In this document: one piece after another, positions 1-7,832 of the stretch
How the letters are laid out: each line of letters begins with the position of its first letter
How positions within the stretch are numbered: the first letter of the stretch is position 1
Assembly: GCF_000496735.2 (NCBI RefSeq)
Contig: NZ_AYLO01000043.1
Span: 1 to 33,017, forward strand
Source of the DNA: Methyloglobulus morosus KoM1
GTDB taxonomy: Bacteria > Pseudomonadota > Gammaproteobacteria > Methylococcales > Methylomonadaceae
Length of the DNA: 33,017 bases
Reading direction: 5' to 3'
Notes under the pieces: generated by a model
The model's database searches: none
What the model saw: the letters and a program-made list of their open reading frames with translations, nothing else
Told to the model about the DNA's origin: nothing
Translations under genes and position numbers: made by a program

Positions 1-1
1 A

Positions 2-163
2 GAAGATGAAAGGTTGATTGGTAGAGTTAAAGGTCTTGTGGAATGTAAGAATAAAGCCCTTACTCACTCTGTCGTTGTATACGAAGACTGGAATGATAGG
101 GCTTATATATGTATGTTAGTAAAAGAAGGTAAAAACTTAGAAAAGCATAGATTGTTGGATTAA
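2..163 (+). CDS. C-terminal end of an unknown protein (5' truncated by window)
   Basis: The frame is open from the first bases of the window to a TAA stop and encodes 53 residues (starting EDERLIGRVKG, ending EKHRLLD). It is charged, shows no signal peptide or membrane segment, and the AT-rich codon use differs from the housekeeping genes further on. I do not recognise the family. The reading frame is uninterrupted and ends cleanly, which supports a real gene cut by the window edge, but there is too little sequence for a function. Confidence 0.5.
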   Translation, partial: EDERLIGRVKGLVECKNKALTHSVVVYEDWNDRAYICMLVKEGKNLEKHRLLD

Positions 164-213
164 TTTAAATAATATTTTCGCCCCTTTAGCTGTGTGCAAT
201 CAATGCAGCAAAT

Positions 214-230
214 GGTGCGTAAAACGCACC
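214..230. repeat. Short perfect palindrome GGTGCGT-AAA-ACGCACC
   Basis: Two 7-base arms around a 3-base loop form a perfect hairpin, with the surrounding text reading 'aatggtgcgtaaaacgcaccctacac'. Motifs of this kind (…gtgcgTNNNAcgcac…ctaca) are dispersed in many proteobacterial and cyanobacterial genomes. No U-tract follows, so it is not a convincing terminator. It lies between the truncated first gene and the toxin-antitoxin locus. Confidence 0.5.
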
Positions 231-317
231 CTACACAACTGCATAACACATTTATCCTTGCCAAGTGCTATAAAGTTCTAAAATAAGCCCTTAATTTAGT
301 GCTTATTCGGGTGTCTT

Positions 318-568
318 ATGCAACAAATCCTGGCTTCATTTAGCGCGAGCATTTTCGAACTCAAAAAAAATCTTCTGCCTTGCTGAATAAGGCCGAAGGC
401 GACGCTATTGCGATCCTTAACCATAATTCGCCGACGGCTTATTTGGTGCCGGCGGCTGTTTATGAGCGGTTGCTGGAAAAACTGGAAGATTACGAACTCG
501 GTAAAATTGTAAAGGAACGACAAGCGGAAAAGCCATTGGCGGTTGAAGTGGCGCTGGATGACTTATAG
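318..568 (+). pseudogene. StbD/Phd-YefM-like antitoxin, frameshifted at an A8 tract
   Basis: An ATG at 318 opens a frame reading MQQILASFSASIFELKKN, which is typical of the N-terminus of StbD/Phd-YefM antitoxins (the DNA-binding part). It runs into a TGA at 384. The rest of the same protein (…SSALLNKAEGDAIAIL… to …VEVALDDL, stop 566-568) continues in another frame. The break falls in a run of eight A at 363-370; one additional A would join the halves as …ELKKKSSALLNKA…, giving about 83 residues, the normal family length. It may be a true null allele, a sequencing error in a homopolymer, or a slippage-dependent gene. The downstream frame could also start at a TTG (380), giving 62 residues without the full DNA-binding region. 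The toxin gene overlaps its end by 11 bases. Confidence 0.75.
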
Positions 569-818
569 GCTTAAATTCCTGCCCAGCGCAAAGAAAGAGC
601 GGGAAAAGCTGGACAACAGCGTTAAAGCCCAGTTTAAGACGAAACTCGAAAAATGCCTGGAAAATCCGCATAGTCCTGCCAATAAGTTACGCGATTTCGA
701 TTCTGCTTACAAAATAAAACTACGCTTGTCCGGTTATCGCTTGGTTTATGAGGTTGATGACCAAGACATCATTGTTTTCGTCATCGCCGTTGGCAAACGG
801 GAAAACAATGTTGTTTAA
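558..818 (+). CDS. RelE/StbE-family mRNA interferase toxin
   Basis: This 86-residue protein (MTYRLKFLPSAKKEREKL…) matches the RelE/ParE-superfamily toxins paired with StbD-type antitoxins: a basic N-terminal strand-helix, then …YKIKLRLSGYRLVYEVDD…VFVIAVGKREN, the conserved C-terminal beta sheet with Arg, Tyr and Lys/Arg residues. Family members cleave mRNA on the ribosome and are neutralised by the antitoxin. I chose the ATG at 558, which overlaps the antitoxin end as is usual in such operons; a TTG 15 bases upstream is possible. The toxin is intact while its antitoxin is frameshifted, so either a little antitoxin is still made by slippage, the toxin is not expressed, or it is weakly active. 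Family assignment is confident; activity is not shown. Confidence 0.85.
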   Translation: MTYRLKFLPSAKKEREKLDNSVKAQFKTKLEKCLENPHSPANKLRDFDSAYKIKLRLSGYRLVYEVDDQDIIVFVIAVGKRENNVV

Positions 819-1094
819 CTTAAGATCGCAGTAACTTTGTGTTTTGCGGTGGTAAACATACGCTGAAATACGGCTAACGTCTCTTGCACTATTCTAAGAA
901 TTTAGCCTTCTCCAGTTAAGGGCAGCAACTCCAAATAATAAGGCCTCGAAAAATATTGGGTTTTAATTTGGGAAACCTGGCTTACACATTTAAGTTTAAC
1001 GACTATGCTTTCCATAATTCGGTGAAAACTGAAGAATGGAAACTTTGTTTTGAAAACTTTAGTGCAATCAACCAATTCTGCCAACGCCAGCAAC

Positions 1095-2531
1095 ATGAAC
1101 CCTCTATTATTAGCCTTGTCCTTGTTATTTGTGCCTTCCTTAGTGATTGCAGATGCGGGAGGCAATCTAACGGCCACAGTTAGCCCGGATTTGACCCATC
1201 ATGTCATCGGTTACTTGTCTATAGCAATTACTGTCGTGGCTTATATTGCAGCGATGTCGGAGGATGTCACTGAACTGCGTAAATCGAAACCCATGGTGTT
1301 TGGGTCGGCTTTGGTGTGGTTTGTTATTTGTTGTTACTACGCGCAGCATGGGCAAGCAAAAATGGCAGCGCTGGCATTTGAGAGCAATCTTTTAGCCTAT
1401 ATTGAGTTGCTGCTGTTTATTTTGGTTTCCATGACTTATATCAATACCATGGAAGAGTGCGGCATATTTCGCACGTTGCAGATTTATTTGTTGAGTAGGC
1501 GTTACACGTACAAACAATTATTTTGGATCACGGGTGGTTTGACATTTTTGTTGTCAACGGTGATAAGCAGCATGACCGTCTGTTTGTTGATGGGTTCAAT
1601 CGTCATGGTTGTTGGGAAGCGGGAACCAAAATTTATTAGCCTGGCCTGCGTCAATATTGTGTGCGCCGCAAATGCCGGTAGCACTTTCAGCCCGTTAGGG
1701 GGGGTTTCGACTTTATTTGTTTGGCAACGCAACATCCTTAGTTTTGGCCAGTTTTTCTTGTTGGCTATTCCTTGCCTGGTTAATTATCTCGTGCCAGCCG
1801 TCGTCATGCAATTTTGGGCACCGAATGGAAAGCCCGTGTCCGTTAAGGATGTCGTTCTGCTCAAGCGGGGTACATGGCGCATTATTGCTCTATTTATCGT
1901 TACCTTAGTGCTTACCGTAAGCGGTAACGTCGTGTTGGAATTACCCCCGGCAGCCGGAATGATGGCTGGTTTGGGACTGTTGCAGCTTTTCATTTACTAC
2001 TTAATAAAAACCAGCGGCACCAGGAAAGAAGAAAGCGGCGATGCCTACAGCTTTTTTAAATTAAAAACGCTACGCATCGACGACCCACAGGGATTCGATG
2101 TCTTTAGGAATATCGGTAGGGTCAATTGGGATACCTTATTGTTTTTTTATGGTGCGATGATGATTATTGGGGCAATGAGCTTTGTTGGTTATCTCGATGC
2201 GGTTGCCCAGTTTTTGTTTGGGCAAATGAGCCCGACAATGGCAAATATAGCCATCGGTTTATCGTCGGCATTCATTGATAACGGCACGTTGATGTTTGCT
2301 GTGTTGAACATGCATCCAAACCTTTCTTCTGGCCAGTGGTTGTTATTGACCCTAACCTTGGGGGTTGGTGGTAGTTTGCTGGCGATTGGATCAGGGCCAG
2401 GTGTCGGGATGCTGGGCTATATGAAGGGCAATTATACGTTTACCGGACATATGCGTTGGATGCCCATTATTTTGCTGGGTTATTTTGCCAGCATTGTTGT
2501 CCATTTCTGGCTCAATGGGGAATATTTTTGA
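1095..2531 (+). CDS. nhaD: NhaD-like (arsenite-permease/IT superfamily) antiporter with altered ion-site residues
   Basis: The product has 478 residues and about 12 predicted hydrophobic segments after a signal-like N-terminus (MNPLLLALSLLFVPSLVIADA). Family landmarks of NhaD Na+/H+ antiporters are clear: LRKSKPMVF, MTYINTMEECG, ANAGSTFSPLGG, SSAFIDNGTLMFAVL and GVGGSLLAIGSGPGVGMLGY. At two places where NhaD normally has acidic residues the sequence differs: S158-S159 instead of Asp-Asn in the SPIADN motif, and G203 instead of Asp in FSPFGD. The third Asp-Asn (395-396) is kept. The ATG at 1095 was chosen; a TTG at 1050 in frame would add 15 polar residues. It could be a divergent transporter with different coupling ions, or an inactive paralogue. 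Membrane location is clear; Na+/H+ exchange is uncertain. Confidence 0.8.
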   Translation: MNPLLLALSLLFVPSLVIADAGGNLTATVSPDLTHHVIGYLSIAITVVAYIAAMSEDVTELRKSKPMVFGSALVWFVICCYYAQHGQAKMAALAFESNLLAYIELLLFILVSMTYINTMEECGIFRTLQIYLLSRRYTYKQLFWITGGLTFLLSTVISSMTVCLLMGSIVMVVGKREPKFISLACVNIVCAANAGSTFSPLGGVSTLFVWQRNILSFGQFFLLAIPCLVNYLVPAVVMQFWAPNGKPVSVKDVVLLKRGTWRIIALFIVTLVLTVSGNVVLELPPAAGMMAGLGLLQLFIYYLIKTSGTRKEESGDAYSFFKLKTLRIDDPQGFDVFRNIGRVNWDTLLFFYGAMMIIGAMSFVGYLDAVAQFLFGQMSPTMANIAIGLSSAFIDNGTLMFAVLNMHPNLSSGQWLLLTLTLGVGGSLLAIGSGPGVGMLGYMKGNYTFTGHMRWMPIILLGYFASIVVHFWLNGEYF

Positions 2532-2571
2532 ATAAAAAATCCGTGAATTGAGTATGGCAATAGGCTAAAGT

Positions 2572-3177
2572 TTATTTTTTCGGTTCAAACAAAATATGCG
2601 CCATTTTCTTGGCCTTAGTCTTGAGGTAATCGAGATTGTCCTTGTGGGCGGTCACTTCAATGGGAATCCGTTTAACCACATGGATGCCTAATTCTTCTAA
2701 GGCATCTATTTTTTTGGGGTTGTTGGTGATGAGTTGGATGGATTTGACTTGCAGGCTTTCCAAGATTAAGGCGGCCACGCTGTATTCACGCTCATCGGCA
2801 AGATGCCCTAACTGAATGTTGGCATCGACGGTATCCAAGCCTTGGTCTTGCAAATTATAGGCTTGCAGTTTTTTCAGCAGGCCGATACCACGCCCTTCCT
2901 GGCGTAGGTAGATCAAGACTCCCGACTTTGCCTCGCTAATCATTTGCATCGCCATTGCCAACTGTTCGCCGCAATCGCAGCGCCTGGAGCCTAATACGTC
3001 GCCGGTAAAACATTCGGAATGGATACGTACCGGAATGTTTTCCTGATTGGCAACGTCGCCTTTGACCAGGGCGATATGTTCCTTGTCGTCGATGGTGTTG
3101 CTGTAATAGTGCAGGATGAACTCGCCGTGCCGGGTGGGGATGGGCGTTTGTACTAAATCGTCTAGGTGTGGGTTCAC
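2572..3177 (-). CDS. ribA: GTP cyclohydrolase II (riboflavin biosynthesis)
   Basis: The 201-residue product has the full GTP cyclohydrolase II fold signature: HSECFTGDVLGSRRCDCGEQ with the three zinc-binding cysteines C56, C67 and C69, the RQEGRGIGL substrate loop (from R92), the DTVDAN segment and LITNNPKK near the C-terminus. It converts GTP to 2,5-diamino-6-ribosylamino-4(3H)-pyrimidinone 5'-phosphate, the first step of riboflavin synthesis. It is stand-alone, not fused to RibB, and the length is normal for E. coli-type RibA. The start at 3177 is GTG. It converges with the NhaD-like gene across about 40 bases in which I see no strong terminator. Confidence 0.95.
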   Translation of the reverse strand: MNPHLDDLVQTPIPTRHGEFILHYYSNTIDDKEHIALVKGDVANQENIPVRIHSECFTGDVLGSRRCDCGEQLAMAMQMISEAKSGVLIYLRQEGRGIGLLKKLQAYNLQDQGLDTVDANIQLGHLADEREYSVAALILESLQVKSIQLITNNPKKIDALEELGIHVVKRIPIEVTAHKDNLDYLKTKAKKMAHILFEPKK

Positions 3178-3362
3178 GGAGTTGGCTAGTCTGAGATTTC
3201 TTTTCTATTTTACCTAATTAACGGCTCGGGCAGGGTGGTTTTTGTATCAGTGGGTTTGATGCCTGATAGCAATGATACTATTGGGGCGTTTCCATCGCCG
3301 TCCCAACCTTCTTTCTTAAGACAGGGGGCGAAACATACCTGCACCCATTGGAAGATATTTAG

Positions 3363-3980
3363 TCACTTCGTCGCCTCAATCAGTTTGAGTATATCACTGC
3401 TACGCTCGTCAATCCGCACGGATGAAAATCCACAGGCTTTGACATTTTTGGTCGTGTCCCGGTTGATATTGGCACCAAACAGTTGAACGACGACAGGGTT
3501 CAATAATTTCATAAGCCTGCTAAGGATGGGGTTTGAACTGATAACGTGCTCGAGCAATAGCACTTGTCCTCCAGGCTTGCAGACGCGGTGCAGTTCCTTA
3601 AGGCCTTTTATGGGTAGCGGCACCGAGCAAAATACGAACGAACCGATGACGGTATCGAAACTGTTGTCGGCATAGCTCAGGGATTGCACGTCCATCAAGG
3701 CCAGTTCGACCTGGATATTCTTCCGGCTTTTGGCCTGCGTGGCTTGTTGCAACATTTTCGGGCTGAAGTCAATCGCGGTGATTCGGGCATCTTTGGGGTA
3801 ATAATCGAAATTTTTGCCTGTGCCTACCCCCAATTCCAGGATGTGATAACCAACGGCTTTTGCCCAAAGCCGTTCCCGCCACTGCCTGAAAAAAAGGCCT
3901 TCCATGGGGGCTTCCAGTAGGTCAAAAAACGGCGCGATCCGGTCGTAGCGTTTTCTGATCACGGTGCTGTCGGGCTTCAT
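3363..3980 (-). CDS. Class I SAM-dependent methyltransferase (UbiE/PmtA-like)
   Basis: A 205-residue soluble protein with the SAM-binding motif I LELGVGTGKN (48-57), an acidic residue ending strand 2 (AIDFSPKML), motif II/III DNSFDTVIGSFVFCSV and the post-motif CKPGGQVLLLEHV. This is a UbiE/COQ5-type methyltransferase 11 domain. The N-terminal RYDRIAPFFDLLEAPMEG and the LEHV region resemble proteobacterial phosphatidylethanolamine N-methyltransferases and small quinone methyltransferases, but the substrate cannot be read from the sequence. The ATG at 3980 fits the family N-terminus; an ATG at 4010 would add ten residues (MLALINLRFF). It is transcribed in the same direction as ribA with a 185-base gap. 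Confidence 0.85.
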   Translation of the reverse strand: MKPDSTVIRKRYDRIAPFFDLLEAPMEGLFFRQWRERLWAKAVGYHILELGVGTGKNFDYYPKDARITAIDFSPKMLQQATQAKSRKNIQVELALMDVQSLSYADNSFDTVIGSFVFCSVPLPIKGLKELHRVCKPGGQVLLLEHVISSNPILSRLMKLLNPVVVQLFGANINRDTTKNVKACGFSSVRIDERSSDILKLIEATK

Positions 3981-4151
3981 AAAAAATCTGAGGTTGATTA
4001 ATGCCAGCATATTACATTGCTTGTCTGGTTTTCACCAAATGATAATGTCCAGGAAGATGGGCAATGGCGTGGGTTTGGTTGCTTAATTAACCCCCTTGAA
4101 CTATTATCCCAGACGAAAGCCTAACATGTTCATAAACGATTGAGGACAGTC

Positions 4152-4562
4152 ATGAAACTCCCGATTACCGGCGGCTGTTTATGTGGAATGGTCAGATATG
4201 AAATTTCTGCCCAACCGTTAAGGACAGCCAATTGTTACTGTCGAACGTGCCAAAAATCGTCGGGCGCTCCCTATTTAGCGATCCTCATCGTGCCTGAGGC
4301 TGCATTTACCGTTTCGGGGGCTTATAAGGAATTCATCACTATCGCTGCCAGCGGTAATAAGATGCACCGCGCTTTTTGCCCAGAATGCGGCACTTCATTG
4401 TTCGTAAGGAACAGTGGCTTTCCGCAGATTAGGCCGATATCCGCCGTTACGCTTGACGATCCCAGCATTTACAAACCAGAAAAGGATATATGGGTAAGCG
4501 ATGCCCAGCCGTGGGTTGTGATGGATCCCAATTTGCCAAAATTTGAAGGCAATCCCTTTTAG
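4152..4562 (+). CDS. GFA family protein (Mss4-like zinc fold)
   Basis: The 136-residue protein has the zinc ligands of the GFA (glutathione-dependent formaldehyde-activating enzyme) family: GGCLCG (C9, C11), CYCRTCQKSSG (C28, C30, C33) and FCPECGTSLF (C76, C79). The founding member was proposed to speed formation of S-hydroxymethylglutathione, a formaldehyde detoxification step relevant to C1 metabolism, but most small single-domain members like this one are uncharacterised, so that role is only suggested. GAGGA at 4142-4146 lies 5 bases before the ATG at 4152 and decides the start over an in-frame TTG at 4140. The downstream esterase begins 44 bases after its stop and may be co-transcribed. 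Confidence 0.87.
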   Translation: MKLPITGGCLCGMVRYEISAQPLRTANCYCRTCQKSSGAPYLAILIVPEAAFTVSGAYKEFITIAASGNKMHRAFCPECGTSLFVRNSGFPQIRPISAVTLDDPSIYKPEKDIWVSDAQPWVVMDPNLPKFEGNPF

Positions 4563-4605
4563 TTGGCTATATTTATCGCAACCTATTCAAGATTACGGAC
4601 GTTAC

Positions 4606-5277
4606 ATGCACCCAGAACTTAGCACCATCAACATCACACCGACCTCAACCCATAAATATTCGGTCATCTGGCTACATGGCTTGGGTGCAGACGGACATGA
4701 TTTTGAAAGTATTGTCCCTAGCTTGCAGTTGAAGGCTGAAGCTAATATCCATTTTGTGTTCCCAAATGCACCCATTCAGCCCGTCACTATCAACAACCAC
4801 ATGAAAATGCGGGCGTGGTTCGATATTTTGGCGATGTCTTTGGAAAAACATACGGTTGATATACCGGGAATTTATCAATCGGCGGATCTTGTCCAGAAGC
4901 TGATCCAGAAGGAGCTTGATAAGGGCATAACTGCTGAAAACATCATGTTGGCGGGGTTCTCCCAAGGTGGGGCAATCGCCCTCCATGTGGGCCTTAGATA
5001 CCCCCAAAAATTGGCAGGAATTTTGGCGTTGTCCACGTATCTGCCCACTATAGATCAATTACGCAGCGAAGGTTCCGTCGCTGGCAAAACGACCCCTATT
5101 TTTATGGCGCACGGCATCCTTGATGGCGTTATCGCTATAGAGGCGGGAAAATTGACATTCGATAACCTAACAAGCTTGGGATATTGCATTGAATGGCATG
5201 ATTATTTAATGGAGCATTCCGTTTGTGCCGAGGAAATACTGCACATGTCGGCTTTTATGAATTTGATTTTTATTTAG
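4606..5277 (+). CDS. Phospholipase/carboxylesterase family alpha/beta hydrolase
   Basis: A 223-residue cytoplasmic alpha/beta hydrolase of the carboxylesterase II / acyl-protein thioesterase family. Visible landmarks: VIWLHGLGADGHDF (oxyanion loop), FPNAP, MRAWFD, the nucleophile elbow GFSQGGA with Ser119, Asp173 in HGILDGVI, and His204 in MEHSVCAEEI. The triad is therefore complete. It hydrolyses short-chain carboxylic or thioester bonds; the physiological substrate is unknown. The start is the ATG at 4606, because the residues before it (in-frame start 4543, inside the previous gene) do not match the family. In the usual MGHSV motif Gly is replaced by Glu, a minor variation. Confidence 0.9.
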   Translation: MHPELSTINITPTSTHKYSVIWLHGLGADGHDFESIVPSLQLKAEANIHFVFPNAPIQPVTINNHMKMRAWFDILAMSLEKHTVDIPGIYQSADLVQKLIQKELDKGITAENIMLAGFSQGGAIALHVGLRYPQKLAGILALSTYLPTIDQLRSEGSVAGKTTPIFMAHGILDGVIAIEAGKLTFDNLTSLGYCIEWHDYLMEHSVCAEEILHMSAFMNLIFI

Positions 5278-5399
5278 TTGATTACTACGAGACGCTAACT
5301 CAAGCTATTCTATATAGGAGCGGCAATAGTGGGTAGGGTTTGCTGCTTAAAATTAACTCAAGGGTTGATTAACTCTCCTTTCTAGGCTCAAATACTTAG

Positions 5400-6134
5400 A
5401 TGCTTAAGCTTATTAGCCCTTTTTTAAAACAATTATTCAATGGTTTTCTCGATCTTGCGCCGATACTTACTGTCGTTTTATTGTTCCAAATATTGGTCAT
5501 TCGCCAACCCGTAGCCGATGTTTTCAGTTTAATTACCGGTACTTTATTTGTCGTCCTTGGCCTTACCCTTTTTATTCAAGGGCTAGAACAAAGCCTTTTT
5601 CCCTTGGGCGAGTCTATGGCCTATGCCTTTGCCCGTAAAGGCAGCCTATTTTGGTTACTTACCTTTGCATTTTGTCTCGGTTTTAGTGCTGCTATTGCAG
5701 AACCGGCATTGATGGCGGTTGCTGCAAAAGCGGCCGAAATAGCTAGCGCGGGCAAGATTATTGAACGAAGCCAGACGGCCCAAAATAACTATGCTTTGGG
5801 GTTACGTATAACCGTCGCTTTTTCCGTTGGCTTAGCCATTTTAATAGGGGTATTAAGGATTATCCGAGGCTGGCCTGTTTATTATCCGATTTTCTGCGCG
5901 TATGGTTGCATAGCAGTCATAACGCCTTTTGCACCTGCTGAAATAATTGGCATAGCCTATGATATAGGTGGTATCGCCACTTCTGCCATTACCGTACCAT
6001 TGTTGACTGCCCTTGGCGTAGGGCTGGCCACTGCGATCAAAGGCCGTAACCCGATGACGGACGGCTTCGGGCTGGTCGTTTTCGCCTCATTGACCCCGAT
6101 GATTTTTGTCATGGCTTACGGGATGCTTAGATGA
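5400..6134 (+). CDS. DUF1538 integral membrane protein, first paralogue
   Basis: A 244-residue polytopic membrane protein with about seven hydrophobic segments. It has the DUF1538 features LTLFIQGLEQSLFPLGE, AAIAEPALMAVA, IIGIAYDIGGIATSAITVPLLTALGVGLA and TDGFGLVVFASLTPM. DUF1538 proteins are proposed transporters of unknown substrate. It overlaps the next, related gene by four bases (ATGA), so the two are probably translated together and may form a heteromer or a split two-repeat transporter. The conserved AEPAL and YDxGGxxTS motifs, present in both paralogues, are good candidates for the substrate path. I see no strong ribosome binding site in front of the ATG. Function is unknown; membership is confident. 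Confidence 0.88.
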   Translation: MLKLISPFLKQLFNGFLDLAPILTVVLLFQILVIRQPVADVFSLITGTLFVVLGLTLFIQGLEQSLFPLGESMAYAFARKGSLFWLLTFAFCLGFSAAIAEPALMAVAAKAAEIASAGKIIERSQTAQNNYALGLRITVAFSVGLAILIGVLRIIRGWPVYYPIFCAYGCIAVITPFAPAEIIGIAYDIGGIATSAITVPLLTALGVGLATAIKGRNPMTDGFGLVVFASLTPMIFVMAYGMLR

Positions 6135-6892
6135 TTGAATGGATAGTCCATTTTGCAACAAAGCTGCTGGAAATTTGCCGGGATATTATGCCCATTGCTA
6201 CCGTTATTATCGGTTTTCAGCTATTGGTTATTCGTCGGCCTTTGCCCCATCTCAAAAAAACGCTGGTGGGTTTCCTGTATGTTTTACTGGGCATTGTTTT
6301 TTTCCTGGAAGGCTTGGAGTTGGCTTTATTCCCGCTCGGCAGCTTGATGGCATCACAGCTGACGACGCCGGAATTTTTAGGCATTAATCCGTTAGAGCAA
6401 GGTGTGGCTTGGCAAACGTATTCCTGGGTCTACGGCTTTGCTGCCAGTATCGGTTTTGCCACGGCATTAGCCGAACCCGCTTTACTTGCTGTTGCGATTA
6501 GGGCTGAAGAAATCTCAGGTGGGACGATTCGCCCTTGGGGATTCCGGATTGCGGTTGCCATCGGGGTTGGTTTTGGCTTAGCCCTGGGTACTTTCCGAAT
6601 TGTTACTGGGATGCAACTGTATCATTTTATTGTCGTAGGTTATGTGGTAGTGGTCATACAAACATTTTTCGCACCCAAAATGATTATCGGGCTGGCTTAC
6701 GACTCCGGTGGAGTGACCACCTCAATGGTCACTGTCCCGTTGGTAACGGCATTGGGTTTGGGGTTGGCACAGGCTATACCTGGCCGTAGCCCTGCCCTGG
6801 ATGGATTCGGTTTGATCGCTTTTGCCAGCCTATTTCCTATTATTACTGTGTTAACCTACGCACAAATTGCCCACTGGATAGGCAAAAAATAG
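6131..6892 (+). CDS. DUF1538 integral membrane protein, second paralogue
   Basis: 253 residues, about seven membrane segments, clearly homologous to the preceding gene: IVFFLEGLELALFPLGS, ATALAEPALLAVAIRAEEI, IIGLAYDSGGVTTSMVTVPLVTALGLGLA and LDGFGLIAFASLFPI. The start ATG lies within the previous stop (ATGA overlap). The repeated architecture, with conserved acidic residues in membrane segments (AEPAL; YDSGG), suggests a dimeric or inverted-repeat-like transporter. Two small regulatory-type genes, a PII-like protein and a CBS protein, follow at once in the same operon, as is common for channels and transporters gated by nucleotide levels. The substrate cannot be inferred. Confidence 0.88.
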   Translation: MIEWIVHFATKLLEICRDIMPIATVIIGFQLLVIRRPLPHLKKTLVGFLYVLLGIVFFLEGLELALFPLGSLMASQLTTPEFLGINPLEQGVAWQTYSWVYGFAASIGFATALAEPALLAVAIRAEEISGGTIRPWGFRIAVAIGVGFGLALGTFRIVTGMQLYHFIVVGYVVVVIQTFFAPKMIIGLAYDSGGVTTSMVTVPLVTALGLGLAQAIPGRSPALDGFGLIAFASLFPIITVLTYAQIAHWIGKK

Positions 6893-6928
6893 ATTTTCAT
6901 TTAAATAATTTAAATATTAGAGATCGCC

Positions 6929-7279
6929 ATGCATTTTAAATTGATTATAACCTTCGTCGAAGATGATAAAACCGACCTGGTTCTTGATACCGCCCGTGCC
7001 AATGGCGCAAAAGGCGCCACGGTTATCAACCATGCCCGTGGCGAAGGCATCAAACAATCGAAAACATTTTTTGGCTTGACCTTGGATACCCAACGTGACG
7101 TGTTGTTATTTCTGGTCGAAGAACGCTTAAGCCGCCATATATTGGAGAAAATTTCAAAAGCGGCTGAATTTGACAGCAAGCCCGGTACCGGCATCGCTTT
7201 TCAAATAGATGTCGAAGATGCGATTGGCGTCATGCACCAGGTTGAAGAATTAACCCAAGAACTCGAGGATAAACTATGA
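6929..7279 (+). CDS. PII-like (GlnB-family fold) regulatory protein
   Basis: 116 residues with the PII-type ferredoxin-like fold. MHFKLIITFVEDDKTDLVLDTARANGAKGATVINHARG resembles PII strand 1, helix 1 and strand 2 leading into the T-loop region; then QRDVLLFLVEERLSRHILEKI and GTGIAFQIDVEDAIGV resemble the B- and C-loop part. PII proteins are trimers that bind ATP/ADP and 2-oxoglutarate and insert their T-loops into target proteins, often membrane transporters such as AmtB. The usual uridylylation Tyr51 context is not evident, so this is a PII-like rather than canonical GlnB/GlnK. It sits 36 bases after the second DUF1538 gene and overlaps the CBS gene by four bases, so the DUF1538 proteins are its likely target. 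Confidence 0.8.
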   Translation: MHFKLIITFVEDDKTDLVLDTARANGAKGATVINHARGEGIKQSKTFFGLTLDTQRDVLLFLVEERLSRHILEKISKAAEFDSKPGTGIAFQIDVEDAIGVMHQVEELTQELEDKL

Positions 7280-7686
7280 TAGAAAACCGCGTTGTCATCC
7301 GTGTCAAGGATGTCATGAAAACCGATTTTGGTACGATAGATGGCATCGCCACCGTCGATGATGCACTAAAAAAAATGAAATCCCTCAAAACCGCTGTGCT
7401 AGTGGTCAACAAACGTCACGAAGATGATGAGTACGGCTTGATTACGTCCGGGGATATTGCCCGGCACGTCCTGGCGAAAGACCGTGCGCCGGATCGGGTC
7501 AATGTCTATGAAATCATGAGCAAACCCGTGATTTCAGTCCATCCCGATATGGATATTCGCTATTGCTCGCGCTTGTTTGCAGACTATAACTTGGTTCGTG
7601 CCCCAGTGATCGATAACCGTACCGTGATCGGGATCGTCAGCCCAAATTCCCTGGTGCTGGACGGCTTGTATAAAATCATCCAATAA
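7276..7686 (+). CDS. CBS-domain pair protein
   Basis: 136 residues made of two CBS motifs: VKDVMKTDFGTIDGIATVDDALKKM…YGLITSGDIARHVL (about 10-63) and VYEIMSKPVISVHPDMDIRYCSRLFADYNLVRAPVIDNRTVIGIVSPNSLV (about 78-127). CBS pairs bind adenosine nucleotides or S-adenosyl ligands and act as energy sensors. There is no other domain, so it probably acts on a partner protein. The ATGA overlap with the PII-like gene and the two upstream DUF1538 genes point to joint regulation of that membrane protein. The family call is confident; the ligand is unknown. Confidence 0.88.
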   Translation: MIENRVVIRVKDVMKTDFGTIDGIATVDDALKKMKSLKTAVLVVNKRHEDDEYGLITSGDIARHVLAKDRAPDRVNVYEIMSKPVISVHPDMDIRYCSRLFADYNLVRAPVIDNRTVIGIVSPNSLVLDGLYKIIQ

Positions 7687-7832
7687 TAGCATCTAGCGAA
7701 AAATATCAGTACAATAGCGCCCGACCAGAAATGGGATGTTGAATTAAAGGTATTACCGCTATAAATGGTTGTCCGGTTATCAATGTTGTCGTTCTGCGTT
7801 AACCGTAAGTTATTACAATAGGAGTTTTTGAT

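Noticed and set aside
214-230. GGTGCGT palindrome as a terminator
   Set aside because: No T-run on either side; kept only as a dispersed palindrome.
3235-3486. 83-codon plus-strand frame
   Set aside because: Antisense to the start-distal part of the methyltransferase and the ribA-upstream gap; no family features.
5281-5399. Promoter or riboswitch in front of the DUF1538 operon
   Set aside because: Only weak, unconvincing -10/-35 matches and no stable structure could be made out.
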